From Falsiroseomonas stagni DSM 19981 (GTDB lineage Bacteria > Pseudomonadota > Alphaproteobacteria > Acetobacterales > Acetobacteraceae): a stretch of DNA of 64,000 nt. This document shows positions 27,187 through 35,545 of the stretch, in pieces. How positions within the stretch are numbered: position 1 is the first letter of the stretch; every line of letters starts with the position of its first letter. The notes under the pieces are model-generated. The model was given only the letters and a program-made list of their open reading frames with translations, did not search any database and had not been told where the DNA came from. The stretch covers positions 1-64,000 of the forward strand of contig NZ_FOSQ01000017.1 in NCBI RefSeq assembly GCF_900114315.1, in the 5' to 3' direction. Position numbers and translations under genes: made by a program.

Positions 27187-28812
27187 TCACTCGGCCGCGC
27201 AGACGAAGCTGGCGGCCCGGTTCACATCACCCTCCCCGCGATAGCGCGGGAAGGTCGGCGCGGCGCAGAGCGGCAGGCTCCGCCCCCGTGTCGGCGTCGC
27301 GGTGCCATCCACCACCACCTGTCCCTGCGGCGGCACGCCGTTCTCCACCCAATTGTCCAGCGCGGCCAGGCTGCCCCATTGCGGCGCGAAGCGCCCGCCG
27401 CCATGGGCAAGCCCCGGCAGCAGGAAGAAGCGGGCGAAGGCATCGGCGCGCTCCGCGCCCATTGCCTCCGTAATCCGCCGGTGGAAGCGCGCATTCTCCC
27501 AGGGGCTGACGGAGGGATCGTCATTCCCCTGCAGCAGGATCAGCTTGCCGCCACGTTGCGCGAAGGCGGAGAGATCGGCTTTCGACGCATCGAACAGCGC
27601 CGAGATCTCGAGGATCCGGTCGCGCTGCGGCCCGGGCGCCGTCACGTCGAGCGTCCGCATGTCGAGGTCCCGTCCGCCATTCACGAAGTAGCGGAAGAAC
27701 TGGTAGGCGCGGTCCACGTGATGCGCGTTGGGCCCCGATCGCGGCGGCGATGTCAGCGCGGCCTGGCTGCCGAGCTGCATCGCGATCCCCTCCAGGCTGT
27801 TGTAGCCGAGGTAGTCGTTCAACCCGTTCACGAAGGCATAGGGCAGCGTGTAGCCCTGGTGGTAGACGCGCATGGTGCGGTCGATCTGCGGCCCTGTCAG
27901 GCAATGCGCGGGATGCCCCGCCTCGCCCCCCTTGCAGCGCAGCGCCTCCAGCGCCGCGGCGGAACCGGCGCGGCAGGCGGCGGGATTGCTGACCAGCCCA
28001 TCCGCCACGCCATCCAGCCCGTCGCAGCGCGAAAGCGATTCCTGCGCGATCCGCGTCACCATCGCCGGCGGAATCCACCCCGCAGCGTCGTCGTCATAGA
28101 CCGCGCGCGCCAGCATCGCGCCCCAGAGCCGCAGCCCCATATAGCTGCTGACGGGGTACCAGGAGATGATGCCGTCATAGGCTTCCGGCCAGCGCATCGC
28201 CGCCGTCAGCCCTTCCCGCCCGCCGGTCGATCCCCCGTTGAAATAGACCCGCGCCGGCGCCTGCCCGTATCGGGCGCTGGCCACTTCCCGCACCGCATCC
28301 AGCGTCTTGCGGATATGGGCGTAGCCGAAATTGTGCAGCGCCTCCGCATTCAGCGCGAAGGAGGCATCGTCCGCGCTTTCCGCCTGGTGGCCGCTATCGC
28401 CCGCGAAGGTCAGGAACCCCCGCGCCAGCGGCGTCGCCGCGCTGTCCAGCCCATGCACTTCCGGCCCCGTGGTGACGGGGATGCGGCCATTGTAGCCGCC
28501 GCCGCCGAATTGCAGCGCCTTGCGGTTCCAATGCGTCGGCAGGTTGGCCTGGAAGCGGATCTCTGGCGCCTGGGGGTCGACCGGCGCGATGGCGCCCATC
28601 ACGCGGCAGTATTCGCCGTTCTGGTTGCCGGCCTCCCCCGCCGCCACCAGCCGCGCGGCGGTGACGCTGGCGCCGGAGGTCGGGAGCGTGATGGCGGAGG
28701 CCGCGATGCGCAGCCCCGTCAGCGCCGCGCAGGCCTCCGCCGGCGGGCGCGGCTGCGCCATGGCGGGCAGTGCGGTGGCGACAAGCGCCGCCACCACGAG
28801 GGCGTTCTTCAT
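27187..28812 (-). CDS. tannase/feruloyl esterase family protein
   Basis: 541 aa, close to the normal family length, with a signal peptide (MKNALVVAALVATALPAMAQ). The catalytic Ser lies in YFNGGSTGGREG, the Asp in LQGNDDPSVSP, and the His in LPGLAHGGG. A calcium-loop-like segment, CDGLDGVADGLVSNPAAC, is also present. Family members hydrolyse gallate esters of tannins or feruloyl esters of plant cell wall. The neighbouring GalD-like gene favours gallate or related aromatic-acid esters as substrate. It is exported, so hydrolysis would occur in the periplasm or outside. Confidence 0.88.
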   Translation of the reverse strand: MKNALVVAALVATALPAMAQPRPPAEACAALTGLRIAASAITLPTSGASVTAARLVAAGEAGNQNGEYCRVMGAIAPVDPQAPEIRFQANLPTHWNRKALQFGGGGYNGRIPVTTGPEVHGLDSAATPLARGFLTFAGDSGHQAESADDASFALNAEALHNFGYAHIRKTLDAVREVASARYGQAPARVYFNGGSTGGREGLTAAMRWPEAYDGIISWYPVSSYMGLRLWGAMLARAVYDDDAAGWIPPAMVTRIAQESLSRCDGLDGVADGLVSNPAACRAGSAAALEALRCKGGEAGHPAHCLTGPQIDRTMRVYHQGYTLPYAFVNGLNDYLGYNSLEGIAMQLGSQAALTSPPRSGPNAHHVDRAYQFFRYFVNGGRDLDMRTLDVTAPGPQRDRILEISALFDASKADLSAFAQRGGKLILLQGNDDPSVSPWENARFHRRITEAMGAERADAFARFFLLPGLAHGGGRFAPQWGSLAALDNWVENGVPPQGQVVVDGTATPTRGRSLPLCAAPTFPRYRGEGDVNRAASFVCAAE

Positions 28813-28907
28813 CGGCGTTCCTTCCCCTGCGCCCCGCCGTGCGTCGGGGTCGCACCGCGCCCGGCCTTGATGGCCGGGTCGCGACAATCACACCCCGGCG
28901 GGGTGCC

Positions 28908-29879
28908 TCAGTCCACCGTGATGTTGGCCTGCCGGACGACGGTTGCCCAGCGTTCCCTTTCCCAGCGGATCAGCTCGGCGAAGCCGCGGCCGTCCAGCGT
29001 GCTGGGCTCGGCCCCTTCCTCCCGCAGGCGGCGGATCACCTCCGGATTGCCCAGCGCGTCGCGCATCGCGGCGAAGAGTCGCGCCCGGACCGGCTCCGGC
29101 GTCCCCCGCGGCACCAGCAGCCCGTACCAGGCCGTCGCCTTGTAGCCCGGGATCGTCTCCGCCACCGTCGGGATGGCGGGCAGGATCGTCATGCGCGCAT
29201 CGCCCGTCACCGCCAGCGGCCGCAGCGAATTGCTGGTCAGCAGGCCGACGACGGAAGGCAGCGTCGTGATCATGAAGTGCAGGTGGCCGGCGACCACGTC
29301 GGTCAGCGCCGGCGCGGCGCCGCGGAAGGGCACGTGCTCCGCCTCCAGCCCCGCCATCTGCAGCATCAGCGCCGCCGCCAGGTGGCTGGCCGACCCGTTG
29401 GAGGCGCTGCCATAGGTGATGTTGCCGCGCGCCGCGCGGATTTCCGCCAGCAGTTCCGGCAGGTTCGTCGCGCGCGACTTCGGCCCCACCACCACGATCA
29501 GCGGCGCATCCGCCACCAGCCCGATCGGCTCCAGCGCCGTCTCCGGGTTCACGCGCATGTTGCGGAAGAGCGAGACATTGACGCTCATCGGCCCGTGATT
29601 GCCCATCAGCATCGTGTAGCCGTCGGGCCGCGCGCTCGCCGCCGCCTCGGTCGCGATGTTGCCGCCCGCGCCGGGCCGGTTCTCCACCACCACGGGCTGG
29701 CCGAGCGAGGGGCTCATCGCATTGGCGACGGTGCGGGCGATGAGGTCCGTGCCGCCGCCGGGCGCGAAGGCCAGCAGGATGCGGATCGGGCGGCTGGGGA
29801 AGGGCCCTTCCTGCGCCAGCGCAGGCCCCGCGAAGGGGGCGGCCATCGCGGTGCCCAGCAGCGTGCGGCGATCGATCAT
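28908..29879 (-). CDS. Bug/TctC-type tripartite tricarboxylate transporter binding protein
   Basis: 323 aa. The N terminus MIDRRTLLGTAMAAP carries an Arg pair and ends in ALAQ, so Tat or Sec export is likely. The fold markers are PSRPIRILLAFAPGGGTDLIAR, interrupted here only by normal variation, and NRPGAGGNIATEA, both typical of Bug proteins that bind carboxylated ligands. No TctA or TctB membrane subunit is nearby, so this is an orphan receptor, common in the family. Its place between tannase and galD suggests it binds an aromatic acid or a ring-cleavage product. Confidence 0.9.
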   Translation of the reverse strand: MIDRRTLLGTAMAAPFAGPALAQEGPFPSRPIRILLAFAPGGGTDLIARTVANAMSPSLGQPVVVENRPGAGGNIATEAAASARPDGYTMLMGNHGPMSVNVSLFRNMRVNPETALEPIGLVADAPLIVVVGPKSRATNLPELLAEIRAARGNITYGSASNGSASHLAAALMLQMAGLEAEHVPFRGAAPALTDVVAGHLHFMITTLPSVVGLLTSNSLRPLAVTGDARMTILPAIPTVAETIPGYKATAWYGLLVPRGTPEPVRARLFAAMRDALGNPEVIRRLREEGAEPSTLDGRGFAELIRWERERWATVVRQANITVD

Positions 29880-29922
29880 GGTGACAGGTTTCCTTTTTCT
29901 TGTGTGTGAGGCGTCGAAATCG

Positions 29923-31008
29923 TCAATCGGCCGCAGCCGCCAGGCGGGCATGGCCCGGCCAGACCGCGGACGGGATCAGCAGCGTGCCCTCGAAGATGCG
30001 CCGCGCCGTGCGCAGCGTGCCGGCCCAGGCGACGGCGTCGCCCTCCATCCCGATCGGCACTTCCATGATGCCGGAGGGATGCGCGATCCGCACCACGTCG
30101 CCGGCACCCGGCACCGTCGCGACCGTGCCCGCCAGCCGCGCCGCGGCGGCCAGGGTGATGCCGCCCGTCACCGCCATGGCGCGGTGGCAGGCATGCGGCG
30201 TGAAGTAGCGCGCGGCGAGGTCCGCGCCCGCCGATGAAGGCCCGACCAGCGCCGGCTTCGGCACCACGCTGTCGGCGACGTCGCCAAGCCCCATGCGCCG
30301 CCCCGCTTCCAGCCGCAGCGCTTCGAGGCGCCCGCGCAGCACCGCGTCATCCTCCAGCGCCTCCGGCCGGTCATCGGCGGACACGCCCAGCGACGCCGCC
30401 GCCACCAGCATCATGGGCATGGCGCCATCGATCAGCGTGACGGGAACGCCCTCGATCACATCGGTGCGAGCCCCCGTCGGGAACATCGTGCCGGTCTTGC
30501 TGCCCGCCACGTCGCGGAAGCGCAGCACGATCGGCGCCGCCGTGCCGGCCACGCCGGGGATCGCGGCATCGCCCGCATAGGTCACGCGCCCGCCCGGCGT
30601 CTTCACCGCGGCATCCACCAGCGCGCCGGTATTGACGTTGCGGATGCGCACCACCGTCTCCTCGCCCGTCGCGCGCACCAGCCCGGCCTCGATCGCGAAG
30701 GGCCCGACGCCGGCCAGCATGTTCCCGCAATTGGGCTTCGTATCCACCAGCGCCCGGCCGACATCGACCTGCGCGAAGAGGTAGTCCACATCGATGCCCG
30801 GCAGGGTGGAACGGGCGATGATCGCGACCTTGCTCGTCAGCGTCTGCGCGCCGCCGATGCCGTCCACCTGCATCGGGTGCGGCGACCCCATGGCGGCCAG
30901 CAGCACCGCATCGCGCGTGGCGGCATCCGCCGGCAGGTCATCCGCCAGGAAGTAGGGGCCGCGGCTGGTGCCGCCGCGCATCAGGACGCAGGGGATGCGG
31001 GTCTGCAT
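29923..31008 (-). CDS. 4-oxalomesaconate tautomerase-like protein (PrpF/GalD family)
   Basis: 361 aa. Starts MQTRIPCVLMRGGTSRGPYF, a signature of the PrpF family, with SSAGADLAARYF and HPSGIMEVPIG later on. In Pseudomonas GalD isomerises 4-oxalomesaconate from keto to enol form in gallate degradation; PrpF acts on aconitate isomers in the 2-methylcitrate cycle. The tannase next door favours GalD, and no prpBCD genes are in view. It is the first gene of the minus-strand cluster and is divergent from lysR. Confidence 0.85.
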   Translation of the reverse strand: MQTRIPCVLMRGGTSRGPYFLADDLPADAATRDAVLLAAMGSPHPMQVDGIGGAQTLTSKVAIIARSTLPGIDVDYLFAQVDVGRALVDTKPNCGNMLAGVGPFAIEAGLVRATGEETVVRIRNVNTGALVDAAVKTPGGRVTYAGDAAIPGVAGTAAPIVLRFRDVAGSKTGTMFPTGARTDVIEGVPVTLIDGAMPMMLVAAASLGVSADDRPEALEDDAVLRGRLEALRLEAGRRMGLGDVADSVVPKPALVGPSSAGADLAARYFTPHACHRAMAVTGGITLAAAARLAGTVATVPGAGDVVRIAHPSGIMEVPIGMEGDAVAWAGTLRTARRIFEGTLLIPSAVWPGHARLAAAAD

Positions 31009-31084
31009 GGATGTTCCGGCCGTTTCCGCCGCGCGTGATACAGGCGCCGATCACCGCGGAGTAGTGCAAAGATCGGCAGTACTC

Positions 31085-31099
31085 TTGCGCGTGGCGCAA
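31085..31099. promoter_or_regulatory. LysR-type operator candidate
   Basis: TTGCGC-GTG-GCGCAA is a perfect inverted repeat and contains T-N11-A (31086-31098), the classical LysR box. It lies in the 114-bp gap between galD and the lysR gene, 24 bp before the latter. A second partly symmetric stretch (AGTAGTGCAAAG...CAGTACT, about 31060-31083) lies next to it and could be the activation site. Confidence 0.55.
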
Positions 31100-31122
31100 C
31101 AACGGCACAGGCTGCCCCCACC

Positions 31123-32016
31123 ATGGCCATCGCCCTCGACCAGCTCCGCACCTTCGTCGCCGTCGCGGAGGCCGGCGGCCTGACCCCCGCGGCGGAGACG
31201 CTGCATCTTTCCCTGCCCGCGATTTCCAGACGGTTGACGGCGCTGGAGGAGGAGCTGGGCGTCGCCCTCCTCACCCGCTCCACCCGCCGCGTCTCCCTCA
31301 CCCAGACCGGGCGGGAATTCCTGCCCCGCGCCCGCCGCCTGCTCGACGAGTTGGAGGAAAGCCTCCTCGGCATCCGGGAAACCGCTGCCCAGCGGCGGGG
31401 GCTCGTCGTCCTCGCCTGCATCCCGACCGCCGCCTACTACTTCCTGCCCGCGACGCTCGCCGCCTTCGCCCGCCGCTTCCCCGCCGTCCGCGTCCGCGCC
31501 ATGGACCTCTCGGCGGAAGGCGTGACCGATGCGGTCGCGACCGGCGCGGCGGAATTCGGCGTCGGCATGGAGGGTGCGGCCCATCCCGAGGTCGAGTTCC
31601 GCCCGATGCGGCGCGACCCCTTCGTCCTGGCCTGCCGCCGGGACCATCGCCTGGCCCGCCGCCGCGCCGTCCGCTGGGCCGACCTGGAGGGGGAGCGCCT
31701 GGTCGGCGTCTCCCGCCGTTCCGGCAACCGGCTGATCCTGGACCGCGCCCTGCTGCCGCGCGGTATCAGCCCCCACTGGCATTATGAGGCCGAGCACCTC
31801 TCCACCAGCCTCGGCCTGGTGGAGGCCGGCCTCGGCCTCGCCGTCGTCCCGCGCCTCGCCCTGCCACGGGACCCCCACCCCGTGCTGGTCGCCCGCACGC
31901 TGACCGACCCGACGGTGGACCGCGCCACGGGGCTGCTGCTGAAGCGCGGCGTGGAGCCGGGGCCGGCGGCGCGCGCCCTGATCGACCTGCTGGCGAAGGG
32001 CATGCGGGGGGGTTGA
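31123..32016 (+). CDS. LysR family transcriptional regulator
   Basis: 297 aa. An N-terminal winged helix-turn-helix (LDQLRTFVAVAEAGGLTPAA, then LSLPAISRRLTALEEELG) is followed by a substrate-binding domain (about 90-290). It is divergent from the galD-tctC-tannase-hydrolase cluster with a good operator in between, so it most likely activates that cluster in response to an aromatic acid or pathway intermediate. It probably also controls itself. Confidence 0.92.
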   Translation: MAIALDQLRTFVAVAEAGGLTPAAETLHLSLPAISRRLTALEEELGVALLTRSTRRVSLTQTGREFLPRARRLLDELEESLLGIRETAAQRRGLVVLACIPTAAYYFLPATLAAFARRFPAVRVRAMDLSAEGVTDAVATGAAEFGVGMEGAAHPEVEFRPMRRDPFVLACRRDHRLARRRAVRWADLEGERLVGVSRRSGNRLILDRALLPRGISPHWHYEAEHLSTSLGLVEAGLGLAVVPRLALPRDPHPVLVARTLTDPTVDRATGLLLKRGVEPGPAARALIDLLAKGMRGG

Positions 32017-32048
32017 TCCCGCGCCCCCCGCGCGCTCCCCTGGGCGTC

Positions 32049-32612
32049 ATGCCGGATCACCGCCCCCAGACCCTGCGCCCCACCGTCGCGCAGCTCTTCC
32101 TCACCTATCTCAAGATCGGCCTGGTCGGCTTCGGCGGCGTCAATGCCTGGGCGCGCCGCGTGCTGGTGGAGGAGAAGCGCTGGCTGACGGAGCAGGAATA
32201 TGCGGAGGTGCTGGGCCTCGGCCAGGTCCTGCCCGGCCCCAATGCGCTGAATGTCGCCATCCAGCTCGGCGACCGTTTCCGCGGCGGCGCCGGCGCCTTC
32301 GCCACCACGCTCGGCCTGTTCGGCGGCCCTATCCTCGTCCTCATGGGCCTCGCCGCGCTGCATGACCGCTACGGGGAGGTGCCGCTGGTGAAGGCGGTGC
32401 TGGCCGGCACGGCGGCGACGGCGGCGGGCATGATCCTCGGCACCGCGCTCAAGATGGCGACGAAGCTCAAGCCCGCCCTGCCCATCATCGCGGTCGGCCT
32501 TGCCGCCCTGGCAGGGGGCGCGGTCCTGCGGCTGCCGCTGCCCTATATCGTCCTCGGCCTCGCCCCCTTCGGCATCGCCGCCGCCTGGTGGACGCTCAGG
32601 GCGCGCGCATGA
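32049..32612 (+). CDS. chromate transporter family protein, N-terminal half
   Basis: 187 aa membrane protein equal to one half of ChrA. It has FLTYLKIGLVGFGGVNAW and GLGQVLPGPNALNVA, the conserved proline-glycine segment of the CHR superfamily. Such short CHR proteins work as pairs of opposite topology; the partner follows with a 4-bp overlap. ChrA exports chromate in some bacteria, but many homologues have other or unknown substrates. The ATG at 32049 was preferred to 32013, which adds an unconserved leader. Confidence 0.87.
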   Translation: MPDHRPQTLRPTVAQLFLTYLKIGLVGFGGVNAWARRVLVEEKRWLTEQEYAEVLGLGQVLPGPNALNVAIQLGDRFRGGAGAFATTLGLFGGPILVLMGLAALHDRYGEVPLVKAVLAGTAATAAGMILGTALKMATKLKPALPIIAVGLAALAGGAVLRLPLPYIVLGLAPFGIAAAWWTLRARA

Positions 32613-33163
32613 GCGACGATGGCGACGTCCTCCTCCAGCTCGCCATCGGCTTCGCCGCGATCTCCATGATCGCGGTGGGCGGCGGCATCGCCGTGGTGCC
32701 GGAGATGAACCGCCTGGTGGTGGATGTGCATGGGTGGATGAGCGACGCGCGCTTCGCCCAGCTCTTCGCCCTCGCCCAGGCGGCGCCGGGGCCGAATGTG
32801 CTGGTGGTGGGGCTGATCGGCTGGCAGGTGGCCGGGCTGCCGGGGATGCTGGTGGCGACCCTGGCCGTGACCGGCCCTTCGGGCTTCTTCGCCTTCGGCT
32901 TCTCCAAGCTGCGCGGGAAGCTCGCCGGCGCGCGCTGGCTCCGCATCATCGAGAAGGGGCTGGTCCCCATCGCGGTCGGCCTGATCTTCTCCTCCGGTAT
33001 CATCCTCGCGCAGGGCGCGGCGCGGCCCGCGGGCCCGGGCACGGCGATCAGCCTGCTGACCTTGGGGCTGACGGTCTTCTCCACCCTCTTCGTCTGGCTG
33101 ACCGATCGCAGCCCGCTCTGGGTGCTGGCGGTCGGCGCCGTGGCGGGCGCGCTGCTTCTGTAG
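32609..33163 (+). CDS. chromate transporter family protein, C-terminal half
   Basis: 184 aa, the second short CHR protein. It has ISMIAVGGGIAVVPEM and FALAQAAPGPNVLVVGLIG, matching the second half of ChrA. ATGA overlap with the first gene implies coupled translation and a heterodimer. The pair is not accompanied by chrB or any other chromium gene. Confidence 0.87.
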   Translation: MSDDGDVLLQLAIGFAAISMIAVGGGIAVVPEMNRLVVDVHGWMSDARFAQLFALAQAAPGPNVLVVGLIGWQVAGLPGMLVATLAVTGPSGFFAFGFSKLRGKLAGARWLRIIEKGLVPIAVGLIFSSGIILAQGAARPAGPGTAISLLTLGLTVFSTLFVWLTDRSPLWVLAVGAVAGALLL

Positions 33164-33209
33164 CCGTCCCCACGGCGACAGCCCCGCGGCGCAGCGCTAT
33201 ACCGGGAAA

Positions 33210-34637
33210 ATGCCCGACGCCCCCACCCCGGCCGGCCTGCTGGACCGGTTGCATGCCCTCCTCGGTCCGCGCGGCCTGCTGACCGACCCGGCCGACATCG
33301 CCCCGCATCTGTCGGACTGGCGCGCCCTGTACCAGGGCCGGGCGCTGGCCGTGGCGCGCCCCGCCGATACGGCGGAGGTCGCGGCGGTGGTGCGCCTGGC
33401 GCAGGAAACCGGCACGCCCATCACCGTCCAGGGGGGCAACACCTCCATGGTCGGCGGCGCGGTGCCGGATGAAAGCGGCCGCCATCTGGTGCTGTCGCTC
33501 GCCCGCCTCAACCGCATCCGGGATTGCGATCCCGTGGACATGACCATGACGGCGGAAGCCGGCGTGGTGCTGAAGACCGCGCAGAATGCCGCGCAGGAGG
33601 CAGGCTGCCTCTTCCCACTCAGCCTGGGCGCGGAAGGCACGGCCACGATCGGCGGCGTGCTCTCCACCAATGCCGGCGGCAACACCACGGTCCGCTACGG
33701 CAATGCCCGCGAATTGATGCTGGGGCTGGAGGTGGTGCTGCCCGACGGCCAGATCTGGAACGGGCTGCGCCGCCTGCGGAAGGACAATACCGGCTACGCG
33801 CTGCGGCATCTGTTCGTGGGGGCGGAGGGGACGCTCGGCATCGTCACCGCCGCCGTGCTGCGCATGTTCCCCCGCCCGCGCGACACCGCCCTTGCCTTGT
33901 GCGCGGTGGCGGATGAGGAAGCGGCGCTCGGCCTGTTCCGCCGCTTCCGGGACCGGGACGACAGCGCGGTGCGCGCCTTCGAATACATGTCCGGCTCCGG
34001 TGTCGATTTCTGCGTGAAGCACATCGAGGGCATCGCCCAGCCCCTGTCCGACCGCGCCGCCCACTACGTCCTGGTGGACCTCGCCTCCCCCCGCCCCGAT
34101 GCGGGGCTGCGCGACATGGCGGAGGCGGTGCTGGCCGAGGCGATGGAGGAGGGCATCGTGCTGGACGCGGTGCTCGCCGAAAGCGAGGCCCAGGCCCAGA
34201 AGCTCTGGCGCATCCGGGAGGAGCATCCCGAGGCCCAGAAGCGGGAGGGCGCGTCGGTCAAGAACGACGTCTCCGTGCCCGTGTCCAAGGTGCCGGAGAT
34301 GATCCGCCGCTGCTCCGCCGCCCTGGTGGAATTGATCCCCGGCAGCCGCCCGGTGCCCTTCGGCCATATCGGGGACGGCAACATCCACATGAACCTGGAA
34401 CAGCCCCCGGGGATGGACCCGGCGGTCTTCCTGGCCCGCAGCCACGACATCATGGATTGCGTCAACGCCATCGTCCGCGACCTCGATGGCAGCTTCAGCG
34501 CGGAACACGGCATCGGCCGGCTGAAGACGGACATGATGGAGGAATGGCGCGGGGGGGCGGAGCTGGATGCGATGAAGCGCATCAAGGCGGCGCTGGACCC
34601 GGCCGGCTTGATGAATCCGGGGAAGGTGCTGCCCTGA
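33210..34637 (+). CDS. FAD-binding oxidoreductase (D-2-hydroxyacid dehydrogenase, GlcD/D2HGDH-like)
   Basis: 475 aa. An N-terminal PCMH-type FAD domain (about 40-220) has TVQGGNTSMVGGAVP and SLGAEGTATIGGVLSTNAGG; the C-terminal FAD-oxidase domain has HIGDGNIHMN, whose His residues bind metal or substrate, and the final SAEHGIGRLK. Enzymes of this type oxidise D-lactate, glycolate or D-2-hydroxyglutarate and pass electrons to quinone or a flavoprotein. The substrate is not decided by sequence. Hairpin array C follows the gene. Confidence 0.88.
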   Translation: MPDAPTPAGLLDRLHALLGPRGLLTDPADIAPHLSDWRALYQGRALAVARPADTAEVAAVVRLAQETGTPITVQGGNTSMVGGAVPDESGRHLVLSLARLNRIRDCDPVDMTMTAEAGVVLKTAQNAAQEAGCLFPLSLGAEGTATIGGVLSTNAGGNTTVRYGNARELMLGLEVVLPDGQIWNGLRRLRKDNTGYALRHLFVGAEGTLGIVTAAVLRMFPRPRDTALALCAVADEEAALGLFRRFRDRDDSAVRAFEYMSGSGVDFCVKHIEGIAQPLSDRAAHYVLVDLASPRPDAGLRDMAEAVLAEAMEEGIVLDAVLAESEAQAQKLWRIREEHPEAQKREGASVKNDVSVPVSKVPEMIRRCSAALVELIPGSRPVPFGHIGDGNIHMNLEQPPGMDPAVFLARSHDIMDCVNAIVRDLDGSFSAEHGIGRLKTDMMEEWRGGAELDAMKRIKAALDPAGLMNPGKVLP

Positions 34638-34661
34638 CGCTGGGGGCAGCGTGGGGCAGGT

Positions 34662-34829
34662 GGGGAAGGCGCTGCCTTCCCCACACCCCATCCGCCAGGG
34701 GGGAGACCCCCCTGGACCATCCTCCATTGATCCCGGTCCAGGGTCCGGCTGGACCCTGGTGGGGGGTGCAGGGGGGCGGAGCCCCCCTGCGTGCCACGAT
34801 CGGTGCAGGGGGAGCAGCGCTCCCCCTGC
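34662..34829. repeat. modular hairpin array C
   Basis: Five perfect hairpins: GGGGAAGGC/GCCTTCCCC at 34662-34682 (9 bp, 3-nt loop), CCAGGGGGG/CCCCCCTGG at 34695-34715 (9, 3), CCAGGGTCC/GGACCCTGG at 34738-34759 (9, 4), GCAGGGGGGC/GCCCCCCTGC at 34768-34790 (10, 3), and GCAGGGGGAGC/GCTCCCCCTGC at 34805-34829 (11, 3). The last two lie inside the probable signal-peptide codons of the next gene. Confidence 0.85.
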
Positions 34830-35497
34830 TACTTCTGGCCGCCTGCGCCCCGCCCAGCCCCGCCCGCCCGCCGGAAGCCGGCCTCGCCGCCACCGCGACC
34901 GTCGCGGAAATCCGCTCCGGCCAGGCACCGAACTGCAACGCTTCCGGCGCCGCCATCCATCTCGGCGGCGGCCACTTCGTCACCGCGGCGCATGTCGTCG
35001 ATGGCTCCGTCCAGCGCCTGCGCGGCTTCTGCCCGCCGGACCGGCAAGGCCAGCCTGCCATCACCCTCGGCGTCCGCGGCACGGAGGCCCCGGCCCGCAT
35101 CCTCCGCGCCGGGCGGGACCGGATCGATGCCGGGATCGGCCAGCGCTATCTCGGGGGGGAGGACCTGGCCATCATCGCCCCCACGCGCCCTTTGCCAGCC
35201 CTGCCCGCCGCCACCCCCTGCGCCGCGCCGCCGCCGCCCGGCACGCCGGCCCTGCTGGTCACGCCCCGCCGGTCCATCCGCACCCGGCTGCTCGCCCCCT
35301 GGTCCGACCCCGACCGCGCCTTCGGCAGCTACCTGGAGATCCCGGAGACGCTGGCACCGGGCGAATCCGGCGGCGCGGTCTTCGTCGCGGCCTCCGGCTG
35401 CCTGGCCGGAATCGTCAGCCACCGGGATTCCGATGGCGGCCCGCCCAGCACGCGCCTGGTCCCCGCATCAACCATCGCGCGATTCATGCAGCCGTGA
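34766..35497 (+). CDS. lipoprotein-like trypsin-fold serine protease
   Basis: About 243 aa. A short hydrophobic segment ends in a lipobox-like LLLLAACAPPS, so the protein is probably a lipoprotein. The S1 triad is visible as His in VTAAHVVDG, Asp in EDLAIIAP, and Ser in APGESGGAVF. The start is uncertain: no ATG or TTG precedes the lipobox in frame near it, and GTG at 34766 is the best candidate. That start and the signal sequence are written across two hairpin-array modules. Likely a periplasmic protease; the substrate is unknown. Confidence 0.72.
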   Translation: MQGGGAPLRATIGAGGAALPLLLLAACAPPSPARPPEAGLAATATVAEIRSGQAPNCNASGAAIHLGGGHFVTAAHVVDGSVQRLRGFCPPDRQGQPAITLGVRGTEAPARILRAGRDRIDAGIGQRYLGGEDLAIIAPTRPLPALPAATPCAAPPPPGTPALLVTPRRSIRTRLLAPWSDPDRAFGSYLEIPETLAPGESGGAVFVAASGCLAGIVSHRDSDGGPPSTRLVPASTIARFMQP

Positions 35498-35545
35498 GGG
35501 GCCCCGCTTTGCCGCCGCCCCCGAAGGGCTGGTAGAAGGGGCGGG

